Shown here in pieces: positions 6,086 to 12,618 of a stretch of 12,752 bases of DNA. Both the position numbers and the translations under genes were made by a program. This DNA comes from Bacillota bacterium. GTDB lineage: Bacteria > Bacillota > Sulfobacillia > JAJZYS01 > JAJYTV01. Each line of letters starts with the position of its first letter. Position 1 is the stretch's first letter. The notes under the pieces were generated by a model. The model ran no database searches and was not told where the DNA came from. It worked only from the letters and a program-made list of their open reading frames with translations. Where the stretch lies: contig JAKAPV010000060.1 of the NCBI GenBank assembly GCA_021806845.1, positions 1-12,752 on the forward strand. Direction: 5' to 3'.

Positions 6086-6505
6086 TCACTGATTTTTTGC
6101 GTCCTCGAGCGGTTCGAACGACGGTCTCGCGGGATATTTGGCCCTTTCGATCTCCTCGAGCGTGATCCGGCGCGACATCTCGACGCTCCTTCGCCAGGCC
6201 TCGTCTCCCAGCGCGCCTCGCTCCTCGCCGATCGACCTGTCCGCGATGGCCGTGACCATCCGCTGAAATGCCCGCCACATGCGCGTCGTCCGGAGCGCAA
6301 ACGCGAAGAACAGGAGATCGGAGACGACCAGAACGGCGCTTGCGGCCAGACCGTACGGTTCGAACCAGGTCGCCGACGTGCCGATCAGAAACCCGACGGC
6401 GAACACAAAGGCGAGGAGTCCGTACGCGACCCACCGGAGGGGGCGAGAACGCCGCCGGCTCTCATGGCGAATCCAGTCGCTCGCCGTCTTGAATGTGTCT
6501 TCCAT
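6086..6505 (-). CDS. Small two-helix membrane protein of unknown function
   Basis: A 139-residue protein from ATG 6505, with GGGGGAC ending 4 bases upstream. A basic N-terminus (HESRRRSRPLR) precedes two hydrophobic segments, about residues 26-46 (WVAYGLLAFVFAVGFLIGTS) and 50-71 (PYGLAASAVLVVSDLLFFAF). They form a helical hairpin, with the basic N-terminus and a long charged C-terminal tail (about 65 residues) predicted to face the cytoplasm. The tail (IGEERGALGDEAWRRSVEMS) looks helical. I recognise no family. It is divergent from the P-loop/Asp23 gene, with 112 bp between the starts, and points the same way as the EAL gene. The open frame extends far upstream, but that extension runs antisense to the neighbouring real gene and is not credible. 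Confidence 0.65.
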   Translation of the reverse strand: MEDTFKTASDWIRHESRRRSRPLRWVAYGLLAFVFAVGFLIGTSATWFEPYGLAASAVLVVSDLLFFAFALRTTRMWRAFQRMVTAIADRSIGEERGALGDEAWRRSVEMSRRITLEEIERAKYPARPSFEPLEDAKNQ

Positions 6506-6589
6506 TTTGTCCCCCGCTCTCGGCACACTCTCCCTAATACTGTTCCACGCCACCGGGCCGGCAGTCGGGCGCCTGCGGCGTTCGGCGCG

Positions 6590-6598
6590 TGGTATCAT
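6590..6598 (+). promoter_or_regulatory. Extended -10 promoter for the P-loop/Asp23 gene
   Basis: TGGTATCAT matches an extended -10 (TGn followed by TATCAT, one mismatch to TATAAT). No convincing -35 lies 17 bases upstream. It would start transcription near 6605, directly at the AGGAGG ribosome binding site (6605-6610), so the leader would be very short. Confidence 0.4.
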
Positions 6599-6617
6599 GC
6601 GCTCAGGAGGGATGGGC

Positions 6618-7466
6618 GTGGAAGTCATCGCCTTCGTCGGACCGAGCGGCACCGGCAAGAGCCACCGTGCTTCGCTCGTGGCCGTGGAACTCGGCACCGA
6701 CGCGGTGATCGACGACGGACTGCTCGTCCGCGAGGGCAAGATCCTCGCGGGAGAGTCCGCGAAGCGCGCTCCTTCCAAGCTCGAGGCGGTGCGGCGCGCA
6801 ATCTTCGCCCACCCCGCCGACGCCGAAAAAATGCGCCGCCGCCTCGCGGAAGTGCAGCCGGAGCGCGTGCTCGTACTGGGCACCTCGCTGGGCATGGTGC
6901 AGCGCATCTGCGCCGTGCTCGCCCTGCCGCAGCCGTCGCGCGTCATGCACATCGAGGACATCGCGAGCCCCGAGGAGATCAGACACGCGCAGCGCGTCCG
7001 GCGCGAGCAGGGCAAGCACGTCATACCCGCGCCGACGGTCGAGGTCAAGCGGACGTTCTCGGGCTATCTCGTCGACCCGCTGCGCTTCATCCTGCGCTCC
7101 AAGGAGCGCCGCGAGATGGTGATCGAGAAGTCGGTCGTGCGGCCCACCTGGAGTTACCTCGGTCACTTCACGATCGACGACACCTGCGTCTCCTCGATCG
7201 CCGCCCGTGCCGCCCAGGAGGCACCGGGCATCTCGCGGGTGCGCCGCGTGACGATGGAGACCTGGTCGGACGGCCTCGTGCTGCACCTCGACGTCACGGT
7301 CGTCTTCGGCCAGCACATCCCGACGGTGCTGCAAGGGGCGCGCGACCACGTCCGGCACATGGTCGAACAGATGACGGCGCTCAACGTGCTGGCGGCCAAC
7401 ATCACCGCGAAGCGCGTCGAACTTCCCTCGGCGGAGGAGATGCGCCGGCTGCTCGGCACGCAATAG
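6618..7466 (+). CDS. P-loop NTP-binding protein with C-terminal Asp23/Gls24 domain
   Basis: A 282-residue cytoplasmic protein. GTG 6618 is chosen because a perfect AGGAGG (6605-6610) lies 7 bases upstream; ATGs at 6597 and 6612 are badly placed. The N-terminus is VEVIAFVGPSGTGKSHRA, a Walker A motif (GPSGTGKS), soon followed by AVIDDGLLVREGKILAGESA, where the acidic pair may help bind metal or nucleotide. From about residue 179 the sequence matches Asp23/Gls24 (compare B. subtilis YqhY): DGLVLHLDVTVVFGQHIPTV, then VRHMVEQMTALNVLAANITA. Asp23 proteins are linked to the cell envelope and, for YqhY, to lipid synthesis control in Bacillota. The combined protein's function is unknown to me. It directly precedes phoP on the same strand, 87 bp away, but the Pho-box-like repeats between them suggest separate control. 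Confidence 0.8.
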   Translation: MEVIAFVGPSGTGKSHRASLVAVELGTDAVIDDGLLVREGKILAGESAKRAPSKLEAVRRAIFAHPADAEKMRRRLAEVQPERVLVLGTSLGMVQRICAVLALPQPSRVMHIEDIASPEEIRHAQRVRREQGKHVIPAPTVEVKRTFSGYLVDPLRFILRSKERREMVIEKSVVRPTWSYLGHFTIDDTCVSSIAARAAQEAPGISRVRRVTMETWSDGLVLHLDVTVVFGQHIPTVLQGARDHVRHMVEQMTALNVLAANITAKRVELPSAEEMRRLLGTQ

Positions 7467-7473
7467 AGAGACA

Positions 7474-7501
7474 TTTACCGCTCTGTAACAAAGACTTAAC
7501 G
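7474..7501 (+). promoter_or_regulatory. Pho-box-like operator upstream of phoP
   Basis: Three hexamers, TTTACC (7474-7479), GTAACA (7485-7490) and TTAACG (7496-7501), are separated by exactly 5 bases each, giving an 11-bp period. This fits the B. subtilis PhoP box pattern TT(A/C/T)A(C/T)A with about 5-bp spacers, and the 11-bp repeat also used by E. coli PhoB. The block sits in the only gap before phoP and is AT-rich against its surroundings, so PhoP probably autoregulates the operon. Confidence 0.7.
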
Positions 7502-7553
7502 CGCATTGCCGATGATGGCCGCGGATCCCCGACAGGACAGGAGGTAGCTGCCC

Positions 7554-8231
7554 TTGCGCCGCGACCGTGTGCTCGTGGTCGAGGACGAGGACGCGATCCG
7601 GGAACTCGTCGCCTTCCATCTGGAGGAGGCGGGCCATCATGTCCTCCACGCGACGGACGGCGAACAGGCCATCGCCGTGGCGCGGACCGAGGACCTGCAG
7701 CTCGTGGTGCTCGACCTCATGCTGCCGAAGATGGACGGCGTCGCCGTTCTGCGTGAGCTGCGGCGGATGGGGAGGGTGCCGGTGATCATGCTGACGGCGC
7801 GCACGGAGGAAGCGGACCGCGTGCGCGGGCTCGAGCTGGGGGCGGACGACTACATGGGCAAGCCCTTCTCCCCGCGCGAGCTCGTCGCGCGCGTGAAAGC
7901 GGTGCTGCGGCGCACCGAGCCGCCCGTCGACAGCCTCCAGGCCGGCGGCGTTCTGCTCGACCTAACCGCCCACCGCTGCTTCGTGGGAGATCGGGAGGTC
8001 TCGCTGACGCTGACCGAATTCGGCCTCCTGCAGGCGCTGATGGAGCGGCCCGGGCAGGTGCTGACGCGTGAACTCCTGCTCGAGAAGGTTTGGGGCTACG
8101 ACTTTTACGGCGATGCGCGGACGGTGGACGTGCATGTGCGCCACCTGCGCGAGAAGGTCGAGGAAGAGCCCTCGCAGCCGCGGCTCGTCGAGACGGTGCG
8201 CGGCGTCGGCTACCGCTTCGCTTCCGCATGA
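7554..8231 (+). CDS. phoP: Phosphate response regulator, OmpR/PhoB family
   Basis: A 225-residue DNA-binding response regulator, the standard length. The start is TTG 7554, with AGGAGG (7539-7544) 9 bases upstream. The receiver domain (about 1-120) has the acidic pocket VVEDED (D11), phosphoacceptor D54 in VVLDLMLPKMDG, T81 in MLTAR and K103 in GKPFSPREL. The C-terminal winged-helix domain (about 130-225) shows LTLTEFGLLQALMERPGQVL, RELLLEKVWGYDFYGDARTV and the closing RGVGYRF. It is expected to be phosphorylated by the PhoR encoded next and to activate the pst genes when phosphate is scarce. Its TGA overlaps the phoR ATG (ATGA), so the two are translationally coupled. The phosphate role rests on the pst-phoU context, since OmpR-family members look alike; the name phoB would serve as well. 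Confidence 0.93.
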   Translation: MRRDRVLVVEDEDAIRELVAFHLEEAGHHVLHATDGEQAIAVARTEDLQLVVLDLMLPKMDGVAVLRELRRMGRVPVIMLTARTEEADRVRGLELGADDYMGKPFSPRELVARVKAVLRRTEPPVDSLQAGGVLLDLTAHRCFVGDREVSLTLTEFGLLQALMERPGQVLTRELLLEKVWGYDFYGDARTVDVHVRHLREKVEEEPSQPRLVETVRGVGYRFASA

Positions 8232-9574
8232 ACGTCCGCCAGCTGGGAGCGCTGCTCGGTGCGGGCATTTCCCTCATCCTGCTGGGTGTGGCGGGTTGGA
8301 TCCTCGGAGGGGCCCAGGACGGGATCGCCTTCGCGCTCGTCGGCGCACTGGCCGGTGGCCTGGCGGGGGCGCTCCTTGCGCACATCGTCAGGGACCGCGC
8401 CCGCCAAGACCTCGCCGCCGCGGTGCGCGTACTGGCTGATTTCGCTGCCGGCGACCGCGGCGAGCGCCTCTACCTCGGCCAGGACGACCTGGGGGGACTC
8501 GCGGAGGGGTTCAACCAAGCACTCGCGCGGATGCACGACGTGTTCTCGGCGCTAGAGGTGGACCGCGCGCGCTTCCAGGCGATCATCCACAACCTGCGCA
8601 GCGGCGTCGTCCTGCTCGACAAGCGCCGACGCGTCCAGGTCGTCAACCCGGCGGCGGAGCGCCTCTTCGGCGTCTGGGCGCCGGAGGTCGTCGAGACCTA
8701 CCACCTCGCCATCACCCACGCCTACGCGCTCGAATCCGCGCTCGACCGCGTGGAGGAGGGACAGGTGCTCCAGATCGAACGACGCGAGAACGGGCGGGTG
8801 CTGCAGATCGACCTCGCCCCGGTGCGCGGGGCGGGCGGGGTGCTGCTGGTCGCGACCGACATCACGGAGGAGCGCCGCCTGCTTGAGGTGCGCAGCCAGT
8901 TCGTCGCCAATGTCTCGCACGAACTGCGCACTCCGCTCACCGTCATCGGCGGCTTCTCCGAGACGCTGCTCGGGGAGAACGTCGATCAGGCGCGCCGCGA
9001 GCGCTTCCTGCACCACATCAACGATGAGGTGAAGCGCCTCACGCTGCTCGTGGACGACCTGCTGCGGCTCGCCGCGCTGGAGAGCGGCAGGGTGCGGCCG
9101 GAACGTTCGCCGGTACCGCTGCGCGAGGTCGCCCTGGCCGTCGTCGAGCGCTACGGCGAAAGCGCGCGGGAGCGCAACATCTCGCTTGCGGTGCAGGGCG
9201 AGGAGGTCACGGTCCTGAGCGATCGCGACCGCATAGAGGGGATCCTGATCTCGCTCGTGGACAATGCCGTCAAGTACACGCAGGAAGGCGGCCAGATCGA
9301 GATCTCGACGCTGCGGAGCCAGGACGCGGTGCTGCTGCGCGTCGCGGACAACGGCCCGGGCATCCCCGCGGAGGACCTGCCGCGCATCTTCGAGCGCTTC
9401 TACCGCGTCGACCGCTCGCGCCAGCGGGCGACCGGCGGCTCCGGCCTCGGCCTTGCGATCGCGCGCCACCTCGCGCTGTCGATCGGCGCGGATCTCTCGG
9501 TGGAGAGCGCGGTTGGCGCAGGCAGCACCTTCACCCTCTCGCTTCCGGACATGGGGCCGCACACTCCGGCATAG
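8228..9574 (+). CDS. phoR: Phosphate sensor histidine kinase
   Basis: A 448-residue membrane histidine kinase. ATG 8228 overlaps the phoP stop. Two hydrophobic helices (about 7-27 and 32-53) are joined by only a few residues, so there is essentially no extracellular sensor domain, as in E. coli PhoR; sensing is probably through the transporter and PhoU. Next come a HAMP-like linker (about 53-108), a PAS domain (about 112-215, with GVVLLDKRRRVQVVNPAAE) and the HisKA dimerisation helix with phospho-accepting H231 in VANVSHELRTPLTVI. The ATPase domain shows the N box LVDNAVKYT (near 345), G1 VADNGPGIP (near 373), F box FERFYRVD and G2 GGSGLGLAI (near 403). All catalytic motifs are intact. pstS follows after 25 bp. 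Confidence 0.93.
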   Translation: MNVRQLGALLGAGISLILLGVAGWILGGAQDGIAFALVGALAGGLAGALLAHIVRDRARQDLAAAVRVLADFAAGDRGERLYLGQDDLGGLAEGFNQALARMHDVFSALEVDRARFQAIIHNLRSGVVLLDKRRRVQVVNPAAERLFGVWAPEVVETYHLAITHAYALESALDRVEEGQVLQIERRENGRVLQIDLAPVRGAGGVLLVATDITEERRLLEVRSQFVANVSHELRTPLTVIGGFSETLLGENVDQARRERFLHHINDEVKRLTLLVDDLLRLAALESGRVRPERSPVPLREVALAVVERYGESARERNISLAVQGEEVTVLSDRDRIEGILISLVDNAVKYTQEGGQIEISTLRSQDAVLLRVADNGPGIPAEDLPRIFERFYRVDRSRQRATGGSGLGLAIARHLALSIGADLSVESAVGAGSTFTLSLPDMGPHTPA

Positions 9575-9599
9575 CCAGGCTGTGGGGGCCTTCTAGCGG

Positions 9600-10340
9600 A
9601 TGGACCAGTTCCTGCGCTTGTGGCGGGGGGTGCTGATCGTCGTGGCCGTGTCGCTGCTCCTCACGCCGCTCCTGCCGGAGCCGGCGCTGGTCATCGCGGG
9701 CTCCACGTCGCTCGCCCCGCTGGCGGAAGCCGCCGCGGCGCCCCTGCGCGTCGCCCTGGGCGGCAGGGTCGAGGTGGCGGCGCTCGGATCCTCGGAGGGC
9801 CTCGCGTCGGTGCGCCGCGGCAGCGCCGATCTCGCCCTCTCGGACCTGCCGCTCTCCGCGCCGGGCATCGAGCGGGCCGCGATCGGCCAGGTGGCGATCG
9901 CCGTGATCGCGGCGCCCGGCCTGCCGCGCAGCCTCTCCCGAGAGCAGCTGCGGGCGCTCCTGCGCGGCAGTGTGAGGGACTGGCGGCAGCTTGGCGGACC
10001 CGACGTGCCGGTGCGCCTCGTGCTGCGCGCCCCCGGCTCGGGCGTGCGCATGCTGCTCGAGCGGTATGCGGGCGGGGCGCTGCCGCAGCGGGCGCTGGTG
10101 GTGCTCGCGAGCGGGCAGGTCGCGCCGGCGGTGCGGAGCCTGCCGGGCGCGATCGGGTTCGTGGAGGCGGGCTTCGCACCCCGGGACCTGACGGTTTCTG
10201 TGAATGGCCTTGCGCCGAGTGCGACCGCGTACCCGCTGCGCTTCACCGCGTATGCCCTCTACCGCCCCGGCGATGCGCGGGCGAAGGCGGCGCTCGCCAT
10301 ACTGCAGGCGGTCGCCCGCCAGCGCGGCGAGGCGCCATGA
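9600..10340 (+). CDS. pstS: Phosphate ABC transporter substrate-binding protein, short PstS-like
   Basis: A 246-residue secreted phosphate-binding protein, shorter than the usual 280-350. Residues about 8-27 are a signal or anchor helix (LWRGVLIVVAVSLLLTPLLP). I see no cysteine lipobox, and indeed no cysteine in the whole protein, unlike most Gram-positive PstS. The mature part has the phosphate-binding loop motifs of the family: AGSTSLAPLAEA (GSTS at 34-37), GSSEGLASVRRGSADLALS and RAPGSGVRMLLE (near 142-153), followed by GAIGFVEAG. ATG 9600 has only a weak ribosome binding site, so it may depend on translation continuing from phoR. Its TGA overlaps the pstC ATG (ATGA). The ligand is inferred from these loops and from the pstCAB genes that follow. 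Confidence 0.85.
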   Translation: MDQFLRLWRGVLIVVAVSLLLTPLLPEPALVIAGSTSLAPLAEAAAAPLRVALGGRVEVAALGSSEGLASVRRGSADLALSDLPLSAPGIERAAIGQVAIAVIAAPGLPRSLSREQLRALLRGSVRDWRQLGGPDVPVRLVLRAPGSGVRMLLERYAGGALPQRALVVLASGQVAPAVRSLPGAIGFVEAGFAPRDLTVSVNGLAPSATAYPLRFTAYALYRPGDARAKAALAILQAVARQRGEAP

Positions 10341-11104
10341 GCCGCGGGCTCCTCCTGGCGCTCGCGGCCGCCGCGCTGCCACTCGCGGTGGTCGCTGTCT
10401 GGGGCGGGTCCGGGGTGCTCGCGGTGTCGCTCGCAGGGGTCTGGTCGCCGCCCTTTTTCTACGGCATCACCGGTCTTGCCCTGGGCTCCGTGCTCGTCGC
10501 CGCGCTCGGCGCGCTGCTGGCCCTCTGGCTGGGCGAGGGGGCAGGCGCGCAGATCGCCTTTGGCAGCTCCGGGCGCGCGCTGCGACTGCTCGCCGCGACG
10601 CCCGGCGTGACGCTTGCCGCGGGCCTCCTCTGCGCGCTGCTGCCGCTCCTCCACCGCGTCTCGCTGGGGGAGGGCGCGGCCCTCGCCGCGCTCGGGCTTG
10701 GCTTACTTCAGACGCCGCTCGTCGCGCAGGGCGTCGCCGGGGCGCTCCGTGCCGAGCGGGCGGCGCGCGAGGGAGCGATCGCGCTCGGCGCGCGGGGCGA
10801 CGACGTGCTGAGGGCCTTGCGCGGCGCCGTGCGCGGCGTGCGCGCGCGGCTCTTCCTGCTGGCGGCGACGCGCATCACCGGCGAGGCCGCCGTCCTCAGC
10901 GTGCTGATCGGCAACGCCGGGGGAATGCCGAGGCTCTTCGCCCCTTCGGGCGCGCTCGCGGCCGCGCTGCTCGCCCAGCTGCCGCAGGCGCCGGCCGGCA
11001 GTCGCTGGCAGGCGGCACTCGGCGCAATCGCGCTCCTCCTCGCCCTGCTCGGGGGGACCGCGGGCGCGCTTGGGAGGGTGCGCGATGCGTCTGCGGGAAG
11101 GTAA
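10337..11104 (+). CDS. pstC: Phosphate ABC transporter permease PstC
   Basis: A 255-residue integral membrane permease; PstC is usually about 290-320, so it is compact. ATG 10337 overlaps the pstS stop. About six hydrophobic segments are visible, beginning with LLLALAAAALPLAVVAVWGG and ITGLALGSVLVAALGALLAL. The cytoplasmic EAA loop that contacts the ATPase is REGAIALGARGDDVLRALRG and runs on to ATRITGEAAVLSVLIGNAGG, the ABC permease signature with the G-E pair. The N-terminal region before the permease core is short. It pairs with PstA, which overlaps it by 20 bp. The assignment to PstC rather than PstA rests on gene order and on its partner's better match to PstA. Composition is extremely Ala/Leu/Gly-rich, as expected from the high GC. 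Confidence 0.87.
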   Translation: MSRGLLLALAAAALPLAVVAVWGGSGVLAVSLAGVWSPPFFYGITGLALGSVLVAALGALLALWLGEGAGAQIAFGSSGRALRLLAATPGVTLAAGLLCALLPLLHRVSLGEGAALAALGLGLLQTPLVAQGVAGALRAERAAREGAIALGARGDDVLRALRGAVRGVRARLFLLAATRITGEAAVLSVLIGNAGGMPRLFAPSGALAAALLAQLPQAPAGSRWQAALGAIALLLALLGGTAGALGRVRDASAGR

Positions 11105-11849
11105 GCGCCGCTACCGGCTGCTCGTGCTGGCGACGGGGGCGCTCTGGCTGCTGGCGGCGGCGGCGGCCGGCGGGTTGCCGCGCACCCAGCCGGACGCGGG
11201 GCAGCTCCTCGCCACCTTGCTGACGGCGCTCTTCGCGGTCGCCGTCTGCGCGACACTCGGGCTGCAGGCGGGCGCCGAACTGGCGCTCGGCGGGGCGGGG
11301 CGGGCCGAGGGCGCGGTGCGCGGATTTCTGCAGGCGGCGGCCGGCATACCATCCGTGGCGCTCGGGGCCGCACTGCTGATCGCCTGGTCGGACCTCCTGC
11401 ACCTGCCGGGCGGCATCTGGCTCGCCGCGCTCGGCCTTGGCCTGCTCAACCTGCCCGCCGTCGTGCTGCAGGTGGCAGAAGGCTTTCACGGCCACGGCGA
11501 GATCGCGGAGGCCGCGCTCGCGCTGGGCGCCGACGCCACGCAGGCGGCGCGGGCCGTGTTTCCCGCGGCGCGGCGGGACATGGGACAGGCGCTCTTGCAA
11601 GCGGCGGGGCGCTCGCTCGGCGAGGCGGCGCTCGTCGCGCTGCTCGCGGGATCCCTTGCAGCGCAGGGCGAGGGGGCGCTGCGCGCGGGGGCGACGCTTG
11701 CCGCCACCCTATGGTATCTTGAGATGCAAGGACGGATCGGCACTTCGGAAGCGTTCTGGCCAGTGGCGCTCCTCTTGGCGTTGGCTGCGCTGGCGGCGGG
11801 GATATCTGAACTCTTGTTCGAACCGCGACAGGAGGGTCTCACGCGTTGA
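11085..11849 (+). CDS. pstA: Phosphate ABC transporter permease PstA
   Basis: A 254-residue inner-membrane permease, shorter than the usual 280-300. ATG 11085 has GGGAGGG (11072-11078) 6 bases upstream, and the start lies inside pstC. Hydrophobic segments include LLVLATGALWLLAAAAAGGL and LLATLLTALFAVAVCATLGL. The motif QAAAGIPSVALGAALLI matches the conserved xxGIPSIVxG segment of Pst permeases. The ATPase-contacting loop is AEAALALGADATQAARAVFP, ending at RSLGEAALVALLAGS. Together with PstC it forms the channel through which bound phosphate is driven by PstB. Its TGA overlaps the pstB TTG start (TTGA), so coupling with pstB is likely. Confidence 0.88.
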   Translation: MRLREGKRRYRLLVLATGALWLLAAAAAGGLPRTQPDAGQLLATLLTALFAVAVCATLGLQAGAELALGGAGRAEGAVRGFLQAAAGIPSVALGAALLIAWSDLLHLPGGIWLAALGLGLLNLPAVVLQVAEGFHGHGEIAEAALALGADATQAARAVFPAARRDMGQALLQAAGRSLGEAALVALLAGSLAAQGEGALRAGATLAATLWYLEMQGRIGTSEAFWPVALLLALAALAAGISELLFEPRQEGLTR

Positions 11850-12604
11850 ACGGGGCGAAGATGGAAGCCGAGAATCTGAGCCTCTGGTATGGTCCGTCGC
11901 AGGGCCTCAAGGAGATCAACGTCAAATTGCCGGAAAACACCATCACCGCCATCATCGGCCCGAGCGGGTGCGGCAAGTCCTCCTTCCTGCGCACGCTCAA
12001 CCGGATGAACGACCACGTTCCCGGCGTGCGCATCCAGGGCAGCGTGCGGCTGGACGGGGAAGACATCTACGCGCACAGCAGAGACCCCGTCTCGGTGCGC
12101 CGGCGCGTCGGCATGGTGTTCCAGCGAGCCAACCCCTTCCCGATGTCGATCTACCAGAACGTCGCCTACGGGCCGCGCATCCACGGCCAGCGCAACGAGC
12201 GCCGGCTGCGCGAGATCGTCGAGGAGAGCCTGCGCGCAGCAGCGCTCTGGGACGAGGTGCACGACAAGCTGCAAAGGTCCGCGTTCGAACTCTCCGGCGG
12301 CCAGCAGCAGCGCCTGTGTATCGCGCGCGCGCTCGCGGTGGAACCGGAGGTCCTGCTGATGGACGAGCCCGCATCGGCGCTGGACCCGGTCGCGACGGCC
12401 AAGATCGAGGAACTTGTGGTCTCGCTGAAAGACCGGTATACACTCGTCGTCGTCACGCACAACATGCAGCAGGCAGGACGCATCTCGGACGCCACCGCGT
12501 TCTTCCTGAGCGGCCAGCTGGTCGAATTCGGGCCGACGAAGGAGATCTTCACAAGGCCGCAGGACGAGCGGACCGAGGATTACATCACGGGCCGGTTCGG
12601 CTAG
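11846..12604 (+). CDS. pstB: Phosphate ABC transporter ATPase PstB
   Basis: A 252-residue cytoplasmic ATPase of normal length that powers PstCA. The start is TTG 11846, with GGAGGG (11831-11836) 9 bases upstream; the ATG at 11861 is an alternative that loses five residues. Motifs in order: Walker A GPSGCGKSS (38-46), LRTLNRMND typical of PstB, Q-loop FQRANPFPMSIYQNVAYGPR, signature LSGGQQQR (149-156), Walker B VLLMDEPASALDP (169-181) and the switch H205 in VVTHNMQQA. The C-terminal YITGRFG also fits PstB. These PstB-specific signatures make the phosphate assignment of the whole cluster secure. phoU follows 14 bp downstream. Confidence 0.98.
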   Translation: MNGAKMEAENLSLWYGPSQGLKEINVKLPENTITAIIGPSGCGKSSFLRTLNRMNDHVPGVRIQGSVRLDGEDIYAHSRDPVSVRRRVGMVFQRANPFPMSIYQNVAYGPRIHGQRNERRLREIVEESLRAAALWDEVHDKLQRSAFELSGGQQQRLCIARALAVEPEVLLMDEPASALDPVATAKIEELVVSLKDRYTLVVVTHNMQQAGRISDATAFFLSGQLVEFGPTKEIFTRPQDERTEDYITGRFG

Positions 12605-12618
12605 AGAGAGGGGACATC

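Noticed and set aside
6506..7048. Upstream in-frame extension of the small membrane protein
   Set aside because: It would run antisense through the P-loop/Asp23 gene; ATG 6505 has a proper ribosome site and a sensible N-terminus.
6603..7649. A 348-codon minus-strand frame opposite the P-loop/Asp23 gene and the start of phoP
   Set aside because: The plus-strand frames carry Walker A, Asp23 and receiver motifs with good ribosome sites; the minus-strand frame has none.
8552..9562. A 336-codon minus-strand frame opposite phoR
   Set aside because: It mirrors the phoR coding frame, has low-complexity composition and no motif, while phoR on the plus strand has every kinase motif.
9620..10336. Long upstream in-frame extension of pstC through pstS
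   Set aside because: The extension is Gly/Ala/Arg-rich out-of-frame pstS sequence; the ATGA overlap at 10337 gives the expected permease start.
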